From assembly GCA_033816765.1 (NCBI GenBank), contig CM066291.1:5208001-5272000 (forward strand): a stretch of 64,000 bases of DNA, written 5' to 3'. The DNA comes from Nothopassalora personata (lineage: Eukaryota; Ascomycota; Dothideomycetes; Mycosphaerellales; Mycosphaerellaceae). Both the position numbers and the translations under genes were made by a program. The notes under the pieces are model-generated. The model was given only the letters and a program-made list of their open reading frames with translations, ran no database searches and was not told where the DNA came from. This document shows positions 11,392 through 21,827 of this stretch, piece by piece (position 1 is the stretch's first letter; each line of letters starts with the position of its first letter).

Positions 11392-12444
11392 ATGCAGAAG
11401 ATAATACGACGCACAGAAAAGGCCACACGGGTCGCCGCCCGACAAAAGGCACGCAAAGACGATCACATCAAAAAGGGCGAAGCGTGGGAACGAAATCAGA
11501 ACCGTGTCCGAATCCTGCGAGAACAAAATCAGCTCATACGAGAAGACCGCGTGAACCGCCGCGTGGACTGGGAAGCAGGCTCGTTAGCACCGCGCAGAGA
11601 TGTCGGCGACAAGGCGAAAACATACGGCGCGCAGTCAATGTACAACATGCAGCTCCCCAACAAAGACCCCGAATTCCACCTGAAATGGTCACACATCGCA
11701 GAAGGAGACAGAGTCGTCATCACGCGCGGTAGGGACGTGGGCAAGATCAGTGTCGTCGTTGAGGTAAACCCGGAAATGGCGGCTGTGCAAGTGAAAGACC
11801 TCAACCTCCTGGACATCCACCTCCCCAGCTGGCTCAAGCAACAAAACGACGACGACCGCGACGTCATCTCCCACGCCCAACACCTCCCCATCGAAACCGT
11901 CAAACTCGTATACCCCCTTCCCGACCCATCCACCGGAGTCCATCGAGACGTTATCGTCGATAGACTACAATGTGTAAACCGCCGCTTCGACAAGAACAAA
12001 CGCGAATGGGATGAGGGCGAGCGTGTAATCCCCGGAACCAACACCATTATCCCCTGGCCCGAAAAGGCAGACCCCTTGCATGAAGACAACGAAGTCGATA
12101 CACTGCGAATCCGCGTTGAGGAGCAGACTTTCCGACCTTTCTTGATTCGACCGCCGATGCCGCTGAGTGTTGTGGATGAGCTGAGGAATAAGTATAGCAG
12201 GTTTAGGACCCGGCATGATTATGATTTTAGGATGGAGAAGGAGCTGGAGGATGCAAAGGAGGAGGAGAGGAAGGGGTTGATCAGGACTATGAGGACTCCG
12301 TTGCAGGAGTTGGCGGAGTTTAGGAAGGCGCAGAAGGAGCAGGAGAAGAGGGAGCTCACGGACGAACAATTGGCGAAGATCGGGGAGGTTATTGCGCAGG
12401 AGCAGGCGAGGAGAGGGGTTGTGGTGGAGGCGGAGCAACGATAG
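11392..12444 (+). CDS. MRPL40: Mitochondrial large-subunit ribosomal protein uL24m
   Basis: A 350-residue single-exon protein. Its basic N-terminus (MQKIIRRTEKATRVAARQKARK) fits a mitochondrial targeting/rRNA-binding segment. A KOW domain lies at about 103-135, with EGDRVVITRGRDVGKISVVV followed by VQVKDLNL, the hallmark of the L24 family. The rest is the long fungal C-terminal extension with a charged, probably helical region (about 275-345, many Glu/Lys/Arg). Fungal mitochondrial L24 proteins (yeast Mrpl40) are of this size and plan. It acts in the 54S mitoribosomal subunit near the exit tunnel (family knowledge). ATG context is CACCACAATG. The gene starts divergently from the glycoprotein gene. 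Confidence 0.9.
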   Translation: MQKIIRRTEKATRVAARQKARKDDHIKKGEAWERNQNRVRILREQNQLIREDRVNRRVDWEAGSLAPRRDVGDKAKTYGAQSMYNMQLPNKDPEFHLKWSHIAEGDRVVITRGRDVGKISVVVEVNPEMAAVQVKDLNLLDIHLPSWLKQQNDDDRDVISHAQHLPIETVKLVYPLPDPSTGVHRDVIVDRLQCVNRRFDKNKREWDEGERVIPGTNTIIPWPEKADPLHEDNEVDTLRIRVEEQTFRPFLIRPPMPLSVVDELRNKYSRFRTRHDYDFRMEKELEDAKEEERKGLIRTMRTPLQELAEFRKAQKEQEKRELTDEQLAKIGEVIAQEQARRGVVVEAEQR

Positions 12445-12668
12445 AGGGAGTGTACAGACAGAGTGTATGATACCAGTGTACAGCCTAAGCTGGTGAGTGC
12501 TCTGAGAACAACTTTTTTCTGGACATTCACTTGAAGACCGCCTTACCCTGTCTGAACGATACGTCGCGCACGGGTTCTGTGATTTCGCGCCAGCGTTTGT
12601 CGACAAGTTCCCGAGCCGTGTATATCCGTCTTCCTCGCAACACCATCCGGACACCAGCAACTCCCACC

Positions 12669-13247
12669 ATGGCCACCACAACAGCCGCAGCGCAAGAACC
12701 ACCACCGCAATGCCGCCTAATCAAGCTACCCGGAGAGCTTCGTAACCGGATCTACCGCGAAGTCCTTGTTGAACCTAAACATCAGAGCGTCACCATCACA
12801 TCCTCCGGGTACGATAGGCCAGGTCTCCTCAACACCTGCAAACAGATCCGAGCTGAGGCGCTCTCAATCTACCTTGGCGAGAACTCGTTCCAGACCACCA
12901 TCACCGCCTTTGACTCTGAGCCTCTCGCCCGTTTGAACCAGAGTCTCTCCGGAGTCAAATTCAACGTCATGTTCAAGTTGTACACCATGACTGAATTCCG
13001 ACAGCCGTCTTGGGACAACTTGGTGGTGTGGCTGCGGAGGTGGCATGCCAAGGAGGTGCAAGGCTCTGTAGCTTCGCCGGCGGCGCTGGCTGAGAGTCCC
13101 TCCACGCTGGTGAATCAAATGACGGTTGGGAATATGTTCTTCGTGGTTGAGAAGCTACGGGGTATGTCGTGGCGACAAGCTGAGGAAATCGTCATGGGGA
13201 TGAGGCCATTGCTGGTGAAGGTCGATGGACGTTGGGCAGAGAAGTGA
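12669..13247 (+). CDS. F-box-like/2EXR-type protein, copy 1 (intact)
   Basis: A 192-residue protein starting in a strong CCCACCATGG context. After a low-complexity MATTTAAAQEPPPQ start comes CRLIKLPGELRNRIYREVLV (residues 15-34), the signature of a large, poorly characterised fungal family resembling F-box/2EXR domains. RPGLLNTCKQIRAEALSIYLGENSF follows, another block typical of that family. The C-terminal half (WLRRWHAKE, FFVVEKLRGMSW) is lineage-specific. F-box members recruit substrates to SCF ubiquitin ligases, but for this group such a role is unproven. It is the first and only intact member of a three-copy tandem array (13411-14880 holds the other two). An upstream in-frame extension without ATG is ignored. 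Confidence 0.78.
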   Translation: MATTTAAAQEPPPQCRLIKLPGELRNRIYREVLVEPKHQSVTITSSGYDRPGLLNTCKQIRAEALSIYLGENSFQTTITAFDSEPLARLNQSLSGVKFNVMFKLYTMTEFRQPSWDNLVVWLRRWHAKEVQGSVASPAALAESPSTLVNQMTVGNMFFVVEKLRGMSWRQAEEIVMGMRPLLVKVDGRWAEK

Positions 13248-13410
13248 GGGGCTGTGACGGACAAGGTGAGCTCAAATCACATGCTCGGGACTGCTTGCAC
13301 TTCACTTCCTGACTCATCGACAACCTCTACAAACGCTCTTCTACTCGCAACTCGTTTCTGATCACAATACGTCACCGCACTTCCAGAGTCGACCACGAAC
13401 CGCTCACGAT

Positions 13411-14105
13411 ATGGCTGCGACGCCGCCACGACCAGCAAAGCTACTATTAGCACAAACAAAATCACACTCACTCACATCAACGCCACCACGCCAATCATGC
13501 CGCCTCTTCAAGCTCCCTGGTGAATTGCGCAACCGCGTTCATCAACAAGTTCTGGTGGTTCTGAGAGGGGAATACATACACGGCACGTTAGCCGGACACG
13601 ACCGCCACGCCCCATGTACTAAACACATGCAAGGAGATGAGAGCAGAAACTCTCAGCATCTTCTATCACGAGAAAATTTTCAAATACCACATTCGCGCAT
13701 TCGATTCGACGCCCCTGCTAAGGATGAAGGACGCTGTGCGGTCTATTGGACTGTACAGAGGCTTCGGCTGGGCTGTCGCCACCCAGTAGCACCGATCAAC
13801 CTGAAAGAATTTATTCCTGTGGCTGCGTCGCCTTCATTTCAGAGAGCTCGATGGAGGATTCGCCATACTACAACAAGGCGATGAGGCAGGACCCAATTTT
13901 TCCGATGGAACACTATGTCTTGGCGAATCTCTTCTTACTGGCCAAATCTCTACGCGGCACGCCATGGGAGCATGTTCGAGGAACTCGATCGAGTCTGGGT
14001 CCTGCGGGGACAAATTGGAAGCGAGGAATATCTCGAGATGCTGAGACCCTTCGAAATCTGCATGAAGTCAGTCATTCACTCCTCCCCAAACTTCGCTGAT
14101 GAGCA
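13411..14105 (+). pseudogene. F-box-like/2EXR-type copy 2, frameshifted
   Basis: The start at 13411 gives MAATPPRPAK and then the family motif CRLFKLPGELRNRVHQQVLV. Near 13600-13615 the frame shifts: the expected block continues in the next frame as VLNTCKEMRAETLSIFYHEK and then LYRGFGWAVATQ before a stop. A third frame then matches the C-terminal part of copy 1 (YVLANLFLLAKSLRGTPWEHV; 13905-13985), and a further shift gives FEELDRVWVLRGQIG. The match in order with copy 1 shows a paralogue with at least two frame breaks. I see no splice sites that would repair it. The open frame from 13411 stops at 13884 and would make a protein of which only the first 50 residues are family-like. Confidence 0.75.
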
Positions 14106-14234
14106 AGGATCTCCCAGCGGTCGACTCAAAACTCTATTGTCGCTTCTCTTCTTGAACCTCACGCTTGCATTGAACTGTCTTTGACATCACACTCCAGTGC
14201 ACAACCGCCGTGTGCATCTACACGAAACACCATC

Positions 14235-14880
14235 ATGGTACTCACACGCTTACGGATACGCAAAGAGAAGTCGAAGGAGGAAAAGACGCAAATACAGGCA
14301 CACCAACCACAGGAGGAGCAACCACCACAATGTCGCCTATCCAAACTCCCTGGTGAGCTCCGCAATCTCACCTATCGCGAAGTCCTCGTCTCGGACGAGA
14401 AGATTGAGTTCGTCAAAAGAGGCTACACCAGACCTGGCCTTCTTGCCGCCAGCCAAGAAATTCATTCCAAGGCTCTGTCCATTTACTACTGCGATGATAC
14501 CTTCACCACGAAGGTCCTTTAGTTCACTGCGCACTAACACGCAGCTTTTTTGCCTCCCTTAGATCCATGCGTCTCAATCGCTCGAAGACCAAACGTTGTG
14601 AGAACAATCAACTATAGATAGCCGTCTTGGAAGAACTTTACTCCAGTGGCTACGTTGGTGGCATGTCAGGGACATCGAGATCTTGTGTCAGGATCCAGCA
14701 GACTTGCAGAAGGGAAATCACAAGAAGACTGTTATGTACAGGGAGAGTGGAACCTACTCGAAGCTTGAGGCATATAATGAGCGAGCAAAGAGACAGGTGG
14801 TAAAACGAGGGCTGAAGCGAGCCGAAGAAGAACACATCAAAGAAGGTTTTGCGTTCGGAATGCATTTGTCCTCATTTCAT
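14235..14880 (+). pseudogene. F-box-like/2EXR-type copy 3, stop and frameshift
   Basis: The start ATG at 14235 gives MVLTRLRIRKEKSKEEKTQ, then CRLSKLPGELRNLTYREVLV and TRPGLLAASQEIHSKALSIYY, clearly the same family as copies 1 and 2. A TAG at 14520-14522 ends the frame at residue 95, in the middle of the conserved region. Further homology returns about 120 bases later: PSWKN, then in another frame LLQWLRWWHVRDIEI, matching WLRRWHAKEV of copy 1. A Lys/Glu-rich tail in that frame reaches about 14880. The 3' end abuts the convergent permease gene that ends at 14918. A truncated 95-residue protein might still be made. Confidence 0.72.
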
Positions 14881-14917
14881 CGCCGCCCCACCACCGCCTC
14901 CTGCACCAAAGCCAAAT

Positions 14918-16615
14918 CTAATGTACACTCGTCCTCCTCGCAGCAGTGTCCGTCAAAGTGCCCGTCGTCAAGCTCACCTCAGGTCCTCCCGGTCCGATCA
15001 TAGCAGGCGCCGGCTGAACATCACTCGGCGGTACAGCCTTAAGCGCATCATATGCCTCGCTATCACTCGAGTTGTCTACCGCCGGCACCTTCCTCCTCTG
15101 CCTAATCTCATCCAGCTTGCGAATGACGGCAGCAACAGCACCGACGATGAGGACAGCGATACAGACCAGGAAGGCTCTGCGGTAGCGAGGGTTATCGTCG
15201 GAGCGGTAGAGTTGCGCGCCGTAGATACCGGCGATGTTGGCGCCCATAATGACCCTGGAATGGCATGTCAGTAGATGATGGAGACTCGGGGGTGGTTAGG
15301 GTGGAAACTCACATAGCCATAGCAAGTGCTCTCTCCTCCGAGTCCGTACATGTCAGACTCAACCAGGTGATGTTCAGTGGATGCGAGAAGGTGCCGAACG
15401 TCTGCGTCCAGACCACACCAAAGTATCGTGCTCCCTGGTTTGCGATCTCGGTGAAAGTGCGGTTGAAGACGTAACCCAGAATCGTCATGCTCAGGCCAAC
15501 AATCACCGTCTCTCCCCGCTTATCATAGCGGTCCGAGATGAAGCTGAAGAAAAACGAGACCGGCACCTGAAGGAAGAGACCAACGGATGCCAAAGCGTTC
15601 GCAGTCAGGGATCCGAACCCCATCTCCTTGACCAGCGAGGGTGCGTAAGTATCGAAACCACGCTGAGGCCCGTTGTTAGAAAGAGTAATGAGGCAATGAA
15701 TCCAGACACGCCAGTTCGAAAACGCCTTTTTGAAAGCCGGAAGCCCAATCTTCCTCTTCTTCAGGCCCTTCGCCGGATCATCAAGCAGAACCCGGTTGTT
15801 CAAAATATGTATCTCCCTATCGGTGAAGATCTTCATCTTCGGCGCGAACGTCGAGTGAGGGTTCTTGAACGAGTCCGGAAGGAAGAAGCCAAAGACGAAG
15901 CCGGATGCGATAGTGAAAGCGCCCATCAGGACGAACAGCCAGAACCACCCGGGACGACCTCCAACACCTCGCATGTGCAGGATCCCGTACGCGAGAAGTT
16001 TCGCAGAAGCCTGACCGAGCTGGTTCCCAAAGTAGAAGATCATGACACGCTTCGCCGTTTCCTTACGCGTGTACCAAGTCGACAGAGTCCAGAGACCACC
16101 AGGGATGAAGCCCGATTCCGTGATTCCCAGGATGAAGCGTGTTGCGATGAAGGAGCCGTAGCCACTCTGGAAGGCTTGGAAGGTCGAGACGATGCCGAAG
16201 AGGAAGAGTTGGAGGGTCAGCCACTTCCCTGGTCCGACGCGGTAAAGGATCATGTTTGAAGGGATCTCTGTGAGGACGATTCCTAGAGAGAGCATTTGTT
16301 GTCCCACGTTGAATTGGTTTTGGGTGATGCCTACGTCTTTTTGGAAGTTGTCTGTGATGGCGTTTGCAATGTTTCCGCGGTCGAGCTGGAGGCAGAAGAA
16401 GCCGAGGGTGAGAATTGGCATGATGATTAGGTCTAGTCTGTGTTCTCGTCAGTCCTTGTTCACACGGTTGAAATTTGTTTGGTGTGTCCATACTTGCGCT
16501 TCGCCTTGCGTTCCTCCTCAGGTGTCCAGTCCGCCTGCGCAGACAGAGCCCTCTCATCATCACTGCTTGCGGCATACTGCTCAGGATAAGAGTGCTTCTC
16601 ATTGAGGTCCGCCAT
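14918..16615 (-). CDS. MFS permease, anion:cation symporter (Dal5-like) family
   Basis: Three exons: 16615-16494, 16437-15313 and 15254-14918, giving 527 residues. Introns start GTATGG and GTGAGT and end ACACAG and TTCCAG; both restore the frame exactly. After a 50-residue charged cytoplasmic N-terminus come about 12 hydrophobic segments. FFCLQLDRGNIANAITDNF in TM1 is the mark of the ACS/allantoate permease group, which imports organic anions such as allantoate, nicotinate, pantothenate or biotin precursors (family knowledge). RFILGITESGFIPGG and WYTRKE are the usual A-type motifs, and the central loop carries FSDREIHI-like FTDREIHIL. The C-terminal tail of about 55 residues is polar. Substrate cannot be told from sequence. 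Plasma membrane location is expected. The gene is convergent with the broken F-box-like copy 3. Confidence 0.88.
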
Positions 16616-18181
16616 GGTTGGATATCAAGAAAAGCCCAGGTCCAGGGATATCAAACAATAAGATATTCCACGGGATAGGAACAGCAAGAACAAAGTCCTT
16701 ATATCTATCACAAAATGGCGCCTTGCCAAGTATCATTGCACCACATTCTTCCCACACATCCCATCGCCCTTCTCGCCCGATCTTAGCGGGCGCGGCGACA
16801 GCAGGTACAAAGAAGGACAATAGGGTCCAGCGGCGCATCACCCACGAGGTTTGGACATTTCCGTCAACTTTCAGCGAGGATCATCCCAACCTGGACCAAC
16901 TATCGGGCTACGGAGACGGTCATGCTAGGTTAAGAAAAAGCATATCTTTGCCTGCCAACGCTCTGGAAGTCTTGAACTGCAGCCGCTTTGCCTATTGTTC
17001 CAGTCCAGCGTAATGGGGGCGTTCTTGGGCGTGGAATTGACGTCCTTGGCCTCGAACGTTGATGGCTCGCCCACGTGTGCCCAGACCACTTGGCTTGATG
17101 GTGACATTCCGCTCGCGAGCACGCAATATTTTTGCCAAGACCGGAGGTCATTCCGGGACATGATGTTGAACAAAGAACCCTTTTGGGGCATGATTGCGAG
17201 AGCCCGCGAGAAGTTTGTTGATTCTTTGATGGAGGAGATGATGGAGATGTCGGCGATGGAGTGCGCGTGGTCTGGGGATTTACCTTGAGAGACATGGGAA
17301 GCCTGGTGAAGATCAGTAAGCCGGAGACTGTGGCCGTTGAACGATATGAATGACCACAAGGTCTGATTTTAGCTCGCTATGCATGGATGTCTTTGCGAAT
17401 GCCACAATTGGTATTGCCAATTCCCCTTCAGTCGCGCTGAGTATACTGCACGATCATCAGGCCATGCGGCGTGGGAGGCATGAATCGATCATACGATGCA
17501 GTACTCGAAGATCGCTTCACGCGCATATGTCCACAAATCTAGGCGCAACAACGGTAGTGAGAACACAGATCAGGCGCCGAGAAGCTCCGAGGCGCGCGGG
17601 CGAGATCTGCCTATCCCCAGCCTAACGGCATGGTCAGGGCATTAGCATAAGCATTGGTTCGACGCCATGCATGGTGCGTAAAGGCCCGTTGCGCTTCCAG
17701 ATCGCTCGGACCGTGAGTCTTTGACGGAGAAGTAGATTCGTGTGTTGGGCGTCGCCATCATCAGATACGACTGCTCTCCCACGCCGACCATCTCGCCACA
17801 GTTTGCGAGCGAGCCAAGTATGATGAACCAGAGAAAGCGGGAGGCCAGACAAAGGCGTGATCAAGCCATAGCCTTGTTATATGTGGCAGATCGTGCTGTG
17901 ATCGATGAGTGTCGATGCAGATCTTGTTCGCTCATGGTGATGATTGCCGGAGAAGCTGTCTCTGTCACCACGCGTCCACTTCTCGGATCGCCGCACAACA
18001 CTGATCAAGGAGATTAGAGTATGGGAGTCTCGACACCCAACACTGATCTGTCGCCATGCACCACCGCCGCCATCCCACTTCTTAAGCACTTGCTGCTTCA
18101 ATTCTGATGACTTGCCCTCCGCATGGCACGTCGTTGTCTCGCCGAAGCGAACTCCGCAAACACCCCAAAGTCGTCGCTATC
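16616..18181. other. Intergenic, no supportable gene
   Basis: About 1.55 kb with no recognisable coding region. Two overlapping frames, at 16925-17359 (minus, 144 codons) and 16995-17288 (plus, 97 codons), look the least random, but I recognise nothing in either and they exclude each other. The part near 16620-16900 is probably the promoter of the permease. Confidence 0.4.
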
Positions 18182-18466
18182 TTATCTTGCCCTAGCATTT
18201 TCATCGATCATTCGCAGGGCCTTGCGCAAGTGCCCGAGACCATCATGATCATCGTCGTCACTGCTTTCATAGCCACTATCGCCTTCTGTACGATGCGGCA
18301 AGTCCGAGTCCTCAGCCTTTGACGTAGTATTGGGCCGCGGGAGAACCCTTGGACGCGAAGTCGCCATGCTGTGAGTGATGTAAATGACGCCCAGGGAAAG
18401 AAGCACAATGGTGACACTTGAGCTGATGAGAACCAGGTCATGCAGTCTAAGCCGGATCAATGCCAT
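18182..18466 (-). CDS. Small single-TM hypothetical protein
   Basis: A 94-residue frame from ATG 18466. It starts MALIRLRLHD, followed by one strongly hydrophobic segment (about residues 11-31, LVLISSSVTIVLLSLGVIYIT). The soluble tail is Ser/Asp-rich, with a run GYESSDDDDHDGLGHLRKAL. The arrangement suggests a membrane-anchored tail protein. No family is recognised. The frame is open further upstream, but the ATG directly before the hydrophobic segment is the most sensible start. It lies just downstream of the thioesterase gene on the same strand, about 260 bases away. Confidence 0.5.
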   Translation of the reverse strand: MALIRLRLHDLVLISSSVTIVLLSLGVIYITHSMATSRPRVLPRPNTTSKAEDSDLPHRTEGDSGYESSDDDDHDGLGHLRKALRMIDENARAR

Positions 18467-18729
18467 GGCCGAGGGTACAGAGAATGATCTGAGTATTCTA
18501 TCTTTAGGAAAGTGTAGAGTGTATCTTTCCGGATCGTGTGTGTGGGAGAAGAGCGGGCAGGAAACAGCTCGTGCGACAAACACATGCATGTCTCGATTGC
18601 TGGCTGACGCAGTCTCACTCCTCAAACTCCAGAACCGCTTGCAGAGCAATTCGCCAGGCACAGCACTCATAGCGACTGTCGTGCACCACGGATCCTTGAG
18701 ATCTGAAGCACGGGGGCAGCGACTCCCGT

Positions 18730-19287
18730 CTACAACTTCGACGACGAATCCCAACCAGGTTTGCTTGGCACAGCAGCCTTGTCGTGCTCGGCAGTACTGA
18801 TGAGCTTCCCATTATCCGCGCGCTTCATTACACCTCTCATCAGAGACAGCGACTTTCCAGCAGACATGACCTCAACGTCACACAGCACATCAATGCCCTC
18901 TGGAGCTGGCCTCAAATAGGTGCAGCTCAAACTTCTCGAGACGCCGCCATTGACCCAGAAGCCCGGTTTCCCAATCCCTTGCATGGTCAGACTGGTCAAG
19001 ACGTCGTAGATAGTGGCTTGAGCGCCTCCATGTAGGTTTCCGGATCCATTGCAGTAGTATCTGTCGACATTGAATTTGAAGGTGGCGGTCGATGTTGTCT
19101 CCGAAGTGCGAGTGAAGGAATGCAGCTTGTATTGCTCTTCGAAGAAACTGCTTAGGAAGCGGACATCGTGTGGTGTCTTGATTGCCAGGACCGCATTGAT
19201 TCTTTCTTCAGGGGTGGCTTTGATGAAGGCTTCTGTTGTTGTCACGGCCTGGTATCGCTCGGCAAACGCCTCGCCCGGTGGTATCAT
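18730..19287 (-). CDS. Hotdog-fold acyl-CoA thioesterase (PaaI type), PTS1
   Basis: A 185-residue single-exon protein starting at ATG 19287. The hotdog domain is recognised from LHGGAQATIYDVLTSL (His86-Gly-Gly and Asp95, the positions of the PaaI/ACOT13-type active-site motif). GGVSRSLSCTYLRPAPEG and the beta-strand DVLCDVEVMSAGKSLSLMRG follow. An N-terminal 60-residue helical extension precedes the domain. The C-terminus is SSSKL, an ideal type-1 peroxisomal targeting signal, so the enzyme probably hydrolyses acyl-CoA in peroxisomes. The location is inferred from the tripeptide; the reaction is family knowledge. No neighbour belongs to the same pathway. Confidence 0.87.
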   Translation of the reverse strand: MIPPGEAFAERYQAVTTTEAFIKATPEERINAVLAIKTPHDVRFLSSFFEEQYKLHSFTRTSETTSTATFKFNVDRYYCNGSGNLHGGAQATIYDVLTSLTMQGIGKPGFWVNGGVSRSLSCTYLRPAPEGIDVLCDVEVMSAGKSLSLMRGVMKRADNGKLISTAEHDKAAVPSKPGWDSSSKL

Positions 19288-20242
19288 GGTTGCTCTATGG
19301 AGTGGTATTGACGGGGACGAGCAGGAGGTTAGCAGATAGTTGTCAACATCTGTCGACGAAGAAGTACTCGGTTATGCTCGTCGTTGCTGACATGAAAGGC
19401 GCGCCGAGGCAGCTGTTGTGTCTTTTGTGACTAGCCGGGAGGCATGCCGAGATTGGCCCGACGATCACTCGCCCGGGAAGTGAATCCTTCGGACGCGCCG
19501 GAAACCATCAACAACAAAAATGCAGCCATGGAATGATTAGCAGTTTCTGATCGAGCATCGAGTGCCTGCGAATTAGAGTCGATGATAAGCCATCAGTCTC
19601 TGCCGCTTCACACGGCCCTTTGCAATTGATTTGCCGCCAGCGAAGAACACCACCTGGTGGTATGCAGTGGAATCTCTGCTCATGTATGAAGAGGGCATCT
19701 CAAACGGATGCCCTTGCTCTGGAGTCGTCGCAACTGGAGCTGGCTTACCGCACAAAAGCTATACAGACTTTGTGGCTGCTGGCTATCACAGCTTGAGGGT
19801 GCGTACGGCCCTACGTCCTGGCGAAGTCGAGCTCTGATCATTGGTGATGCGACAGTTGCGAATACACATCCGGACCTTTCACGAAATGGACCGTGATTGT
19901 GGAGAAATTCTCGGCGGCTTCATCCTCGAGTGCTTGGTAGTCGCCAAAGCTCACGCGGCTGCCGTGAAGTGTGCAGTCACCTCGCCCGTGCCACGTGTTT
20001 GCTCGGCGGGCCTTAAGCCCCGTGATCAATTCATTCCGGAGGACGTACTTTTCCAGCGCAAGCGCTACTGCTCGAAGCTACTAGAGATTGACTGCGTTGT
20101 GGAGAACAAAGAGATGGCGAGAGGCGACCATGCGTAGGGTTTGCAAAGGTTCGCTAGTTTGTCTTTCTGCAATTGTACTATCGGCACTGCAGGTCTATCC
20201 TGCCAGCCAGTCGACCTGTGAAAACATTGTGATCGATACTCA
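19288..20242. other. Intergenic, no supportable gene
   Basis: About 950 bases holding only short overlapping frames (60-100 codons) on both strands without recognisable motifs. It must contain the thioesterase promoter at its left end and the 3' end of the hypothetical gene at its right end. Confidence 0.4.
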
Positions 20243-21232
20243 TCACTTCTTCCTAGCACTAACTGGATCCGCATCATCCCTCAATTTCCAGAACCCCTTC
20301 TTTGCCTTTCCCGTGGCCGGTTCAGGCACTTCGTAATACTCCTACTGCTGCTTTAGTGCTTATCTCAATGGAAGCAAAAGCATACCATACCGACTTACCT
20401 TTTTGACAGAAAGCACATGAGCAACATTTCCACTGATTTTACTGATGTCCATGGCTTGGACTTCCTCCTGGACGGAATTCTGTTGGATCCAGGCACTGAT
20501 TGCTTTGCGCTGCATTATTCGGTCGATCCCGGCGGCGTTGATGAAGCAATCATACACGAGTGAGTAATATGTCTCTCGTTCGTGTGATATCTCCGTCTCC
20601 TCGTCTTGGTCTGCGTTGGGCTCTTCTTCGTCTTCAGTGCCGATCGTAGCTTCTGAGAATTCCATGCCGTTGTCTTGGTCTTGATCGGCCACTTCTGTGC
20701 CATCCACTTTGAACTCCTCCTCCTCCTCCTCCTGCTGCTGCAAAGGCGCCACCGAAGGAGGATCCACGAGAGAGCTCGGGGTGGTGTTTGCCTGGACCGG
20801 GAATTTCGACAGTCGTCGCGCTTCTGCTCTCTCTTTACGTTCCTGAATGTCGGTCGGCGTGCTCGGGACTTTCGAACGGTGGAAATCAGCCAGCTCATAG
20901 GATACTCTCGCCATCCTGTAACAGTTTTGGGCTTCCTCTGACGCCGCGTTGCCAGGGACGTTTGCCAGAGCTTCTGCCTCGATCGCCCAGAAATCGCCTC
21001 GAGTCCAGTTGGCCAGTCCCCGCGACTGTCCAGGTTCTTTCGGGCCCAGTATGTGGCTACAAGCTGCAGCGATGCCGTTGAGCACGGCAAGATCCTGGGC
21101 GGTGATAGTACGGCTTGTGATTAATTGGATGGTGTTTTGCATCCTTTGGCGCAAGGTATCAACCGCTGGGTCCTCGGGAGAGGTACATCCCTCTGCTTGT
21201 GTCAGGAAGTTGGTGGCAGTGACGTTCGCCAT
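20243..21232 (-). CDS. Acidic hypothetical protein, two exons
   Basis: Exon 1 is 21232-20399 and exon 2 is 20341-20243, 310 residues in all. The intron (20398-20342) has a perfect GTAAGT donor after VLSVKK and a CAGTAG acceptor. Exon 2 continues in phase with EYYEVPEPATGKAKKGFWKL and a basic C-terminus ending RKK. Without splicing the frame would stop shortly after the donor, so the intron is well supported. The N-terminal half is helical and Ala-rich (about 1-130). The middle (about 155-215) is very acidic with QQQEEEEEEF and DEEEP runs. The part after residue 220 looks folded (TYYSLVYDCFINAAGIDRI). No family recognised. Start: the first ATG, MANVTATNF. The open frame extends only six codons further without another ATG. 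Confidence 0.68.
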
Positions 21233-21420
21233 GTTGGTATGCTTGACCACAACTGCCTGATGTGGCGCTGATATATGCTGCTGTCATTTTGTTTGCTTCT
21301 GTCTTGACGAGTGCCCGGGAAGTCACCTTTCGAATGTACCAGATAGACTCGCAGGCTTTGCTGTTGAGATCTTCTCAAACATCATGTTCTGTGCTCTGAG
21401 CGATACCTTGCGGGAGGCGC

Positions 21421-21827
21421 TTATTTGCGAAATTTGCGTCTGTTCATCGTGCACATGCGCTCAGCAAATACCTCATCAACATCATTCTTCCACGAAGCAT
21501 AGTCGCACTGTGCTAACAACGAACGTGCGCCCTCGTCTCTCAGCTTCACAGAGTCGGACACTGCGCGGCGACTGGAGGCTGCTTCGGCGAACGCGGTGGA
21601 TAAGAGGACCAGATCTCGTAGTCCATCTTGCGCATGTACAGCTCCTCCATGACGTCCATTTGCAGTTCTTGGCGCGAGTCGGATCGTGGCGACACTTGGT
21701 TGGAGATTGCCTTCTTCCATGGTGGGAGGTCGTTGTATACACGCTTGACCATCTTCACGTCAACGTCGAATGGTCCCTGGATAACGAAGAGCGGCCTTTC
21801 CAGCCAGATCCTCGTGCTGCGAGACAT
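21421..21827 (-). CDS. Hypothetical protein with apparent 1-base frameshift
   Basis: From ATG 21827 a good-looking frame runs MSRSTRIWLERPLFVIQGPF, then MVKRVYNDLPPWKKAI and MDVMEELYMRKMDYEIWSSY. After PPRS it degenerates to a stop. The neighbouring frame at the same place reads EAASSRRAVSDSVKLRDEGA and runs on to NRRKFRK and a stop at 21421, with the same compositional character. A single missing base near 21587 (CGTTCGCC for CGTTCGGCC) would join the two into about 135 residues. I do not recognise the family. The alternatives are a short intron, for which I find no good donor, or chance. The base should be checked in reads before calling it a pseudogene. Confidence 0.45.

Noticed and set aside
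15381..16259. 292-codon plus-strand open frame
   Set aside because: Exactly antisense to the MFS permease, whose topology, introns and motifs are clear.
16925..17359. 144-codon minus-strand frame
   Set aside because: No recognisable family, no clear promoter or start context, overlapped by a plus-strand frame; kept only as a note in the intergenic entry.
20675..20941. Plus-strand frame with a poly-Leu run
   Set aside because: Mirror image of the Glu-rich stretch of the real minus-strand gene at 20243-21232.
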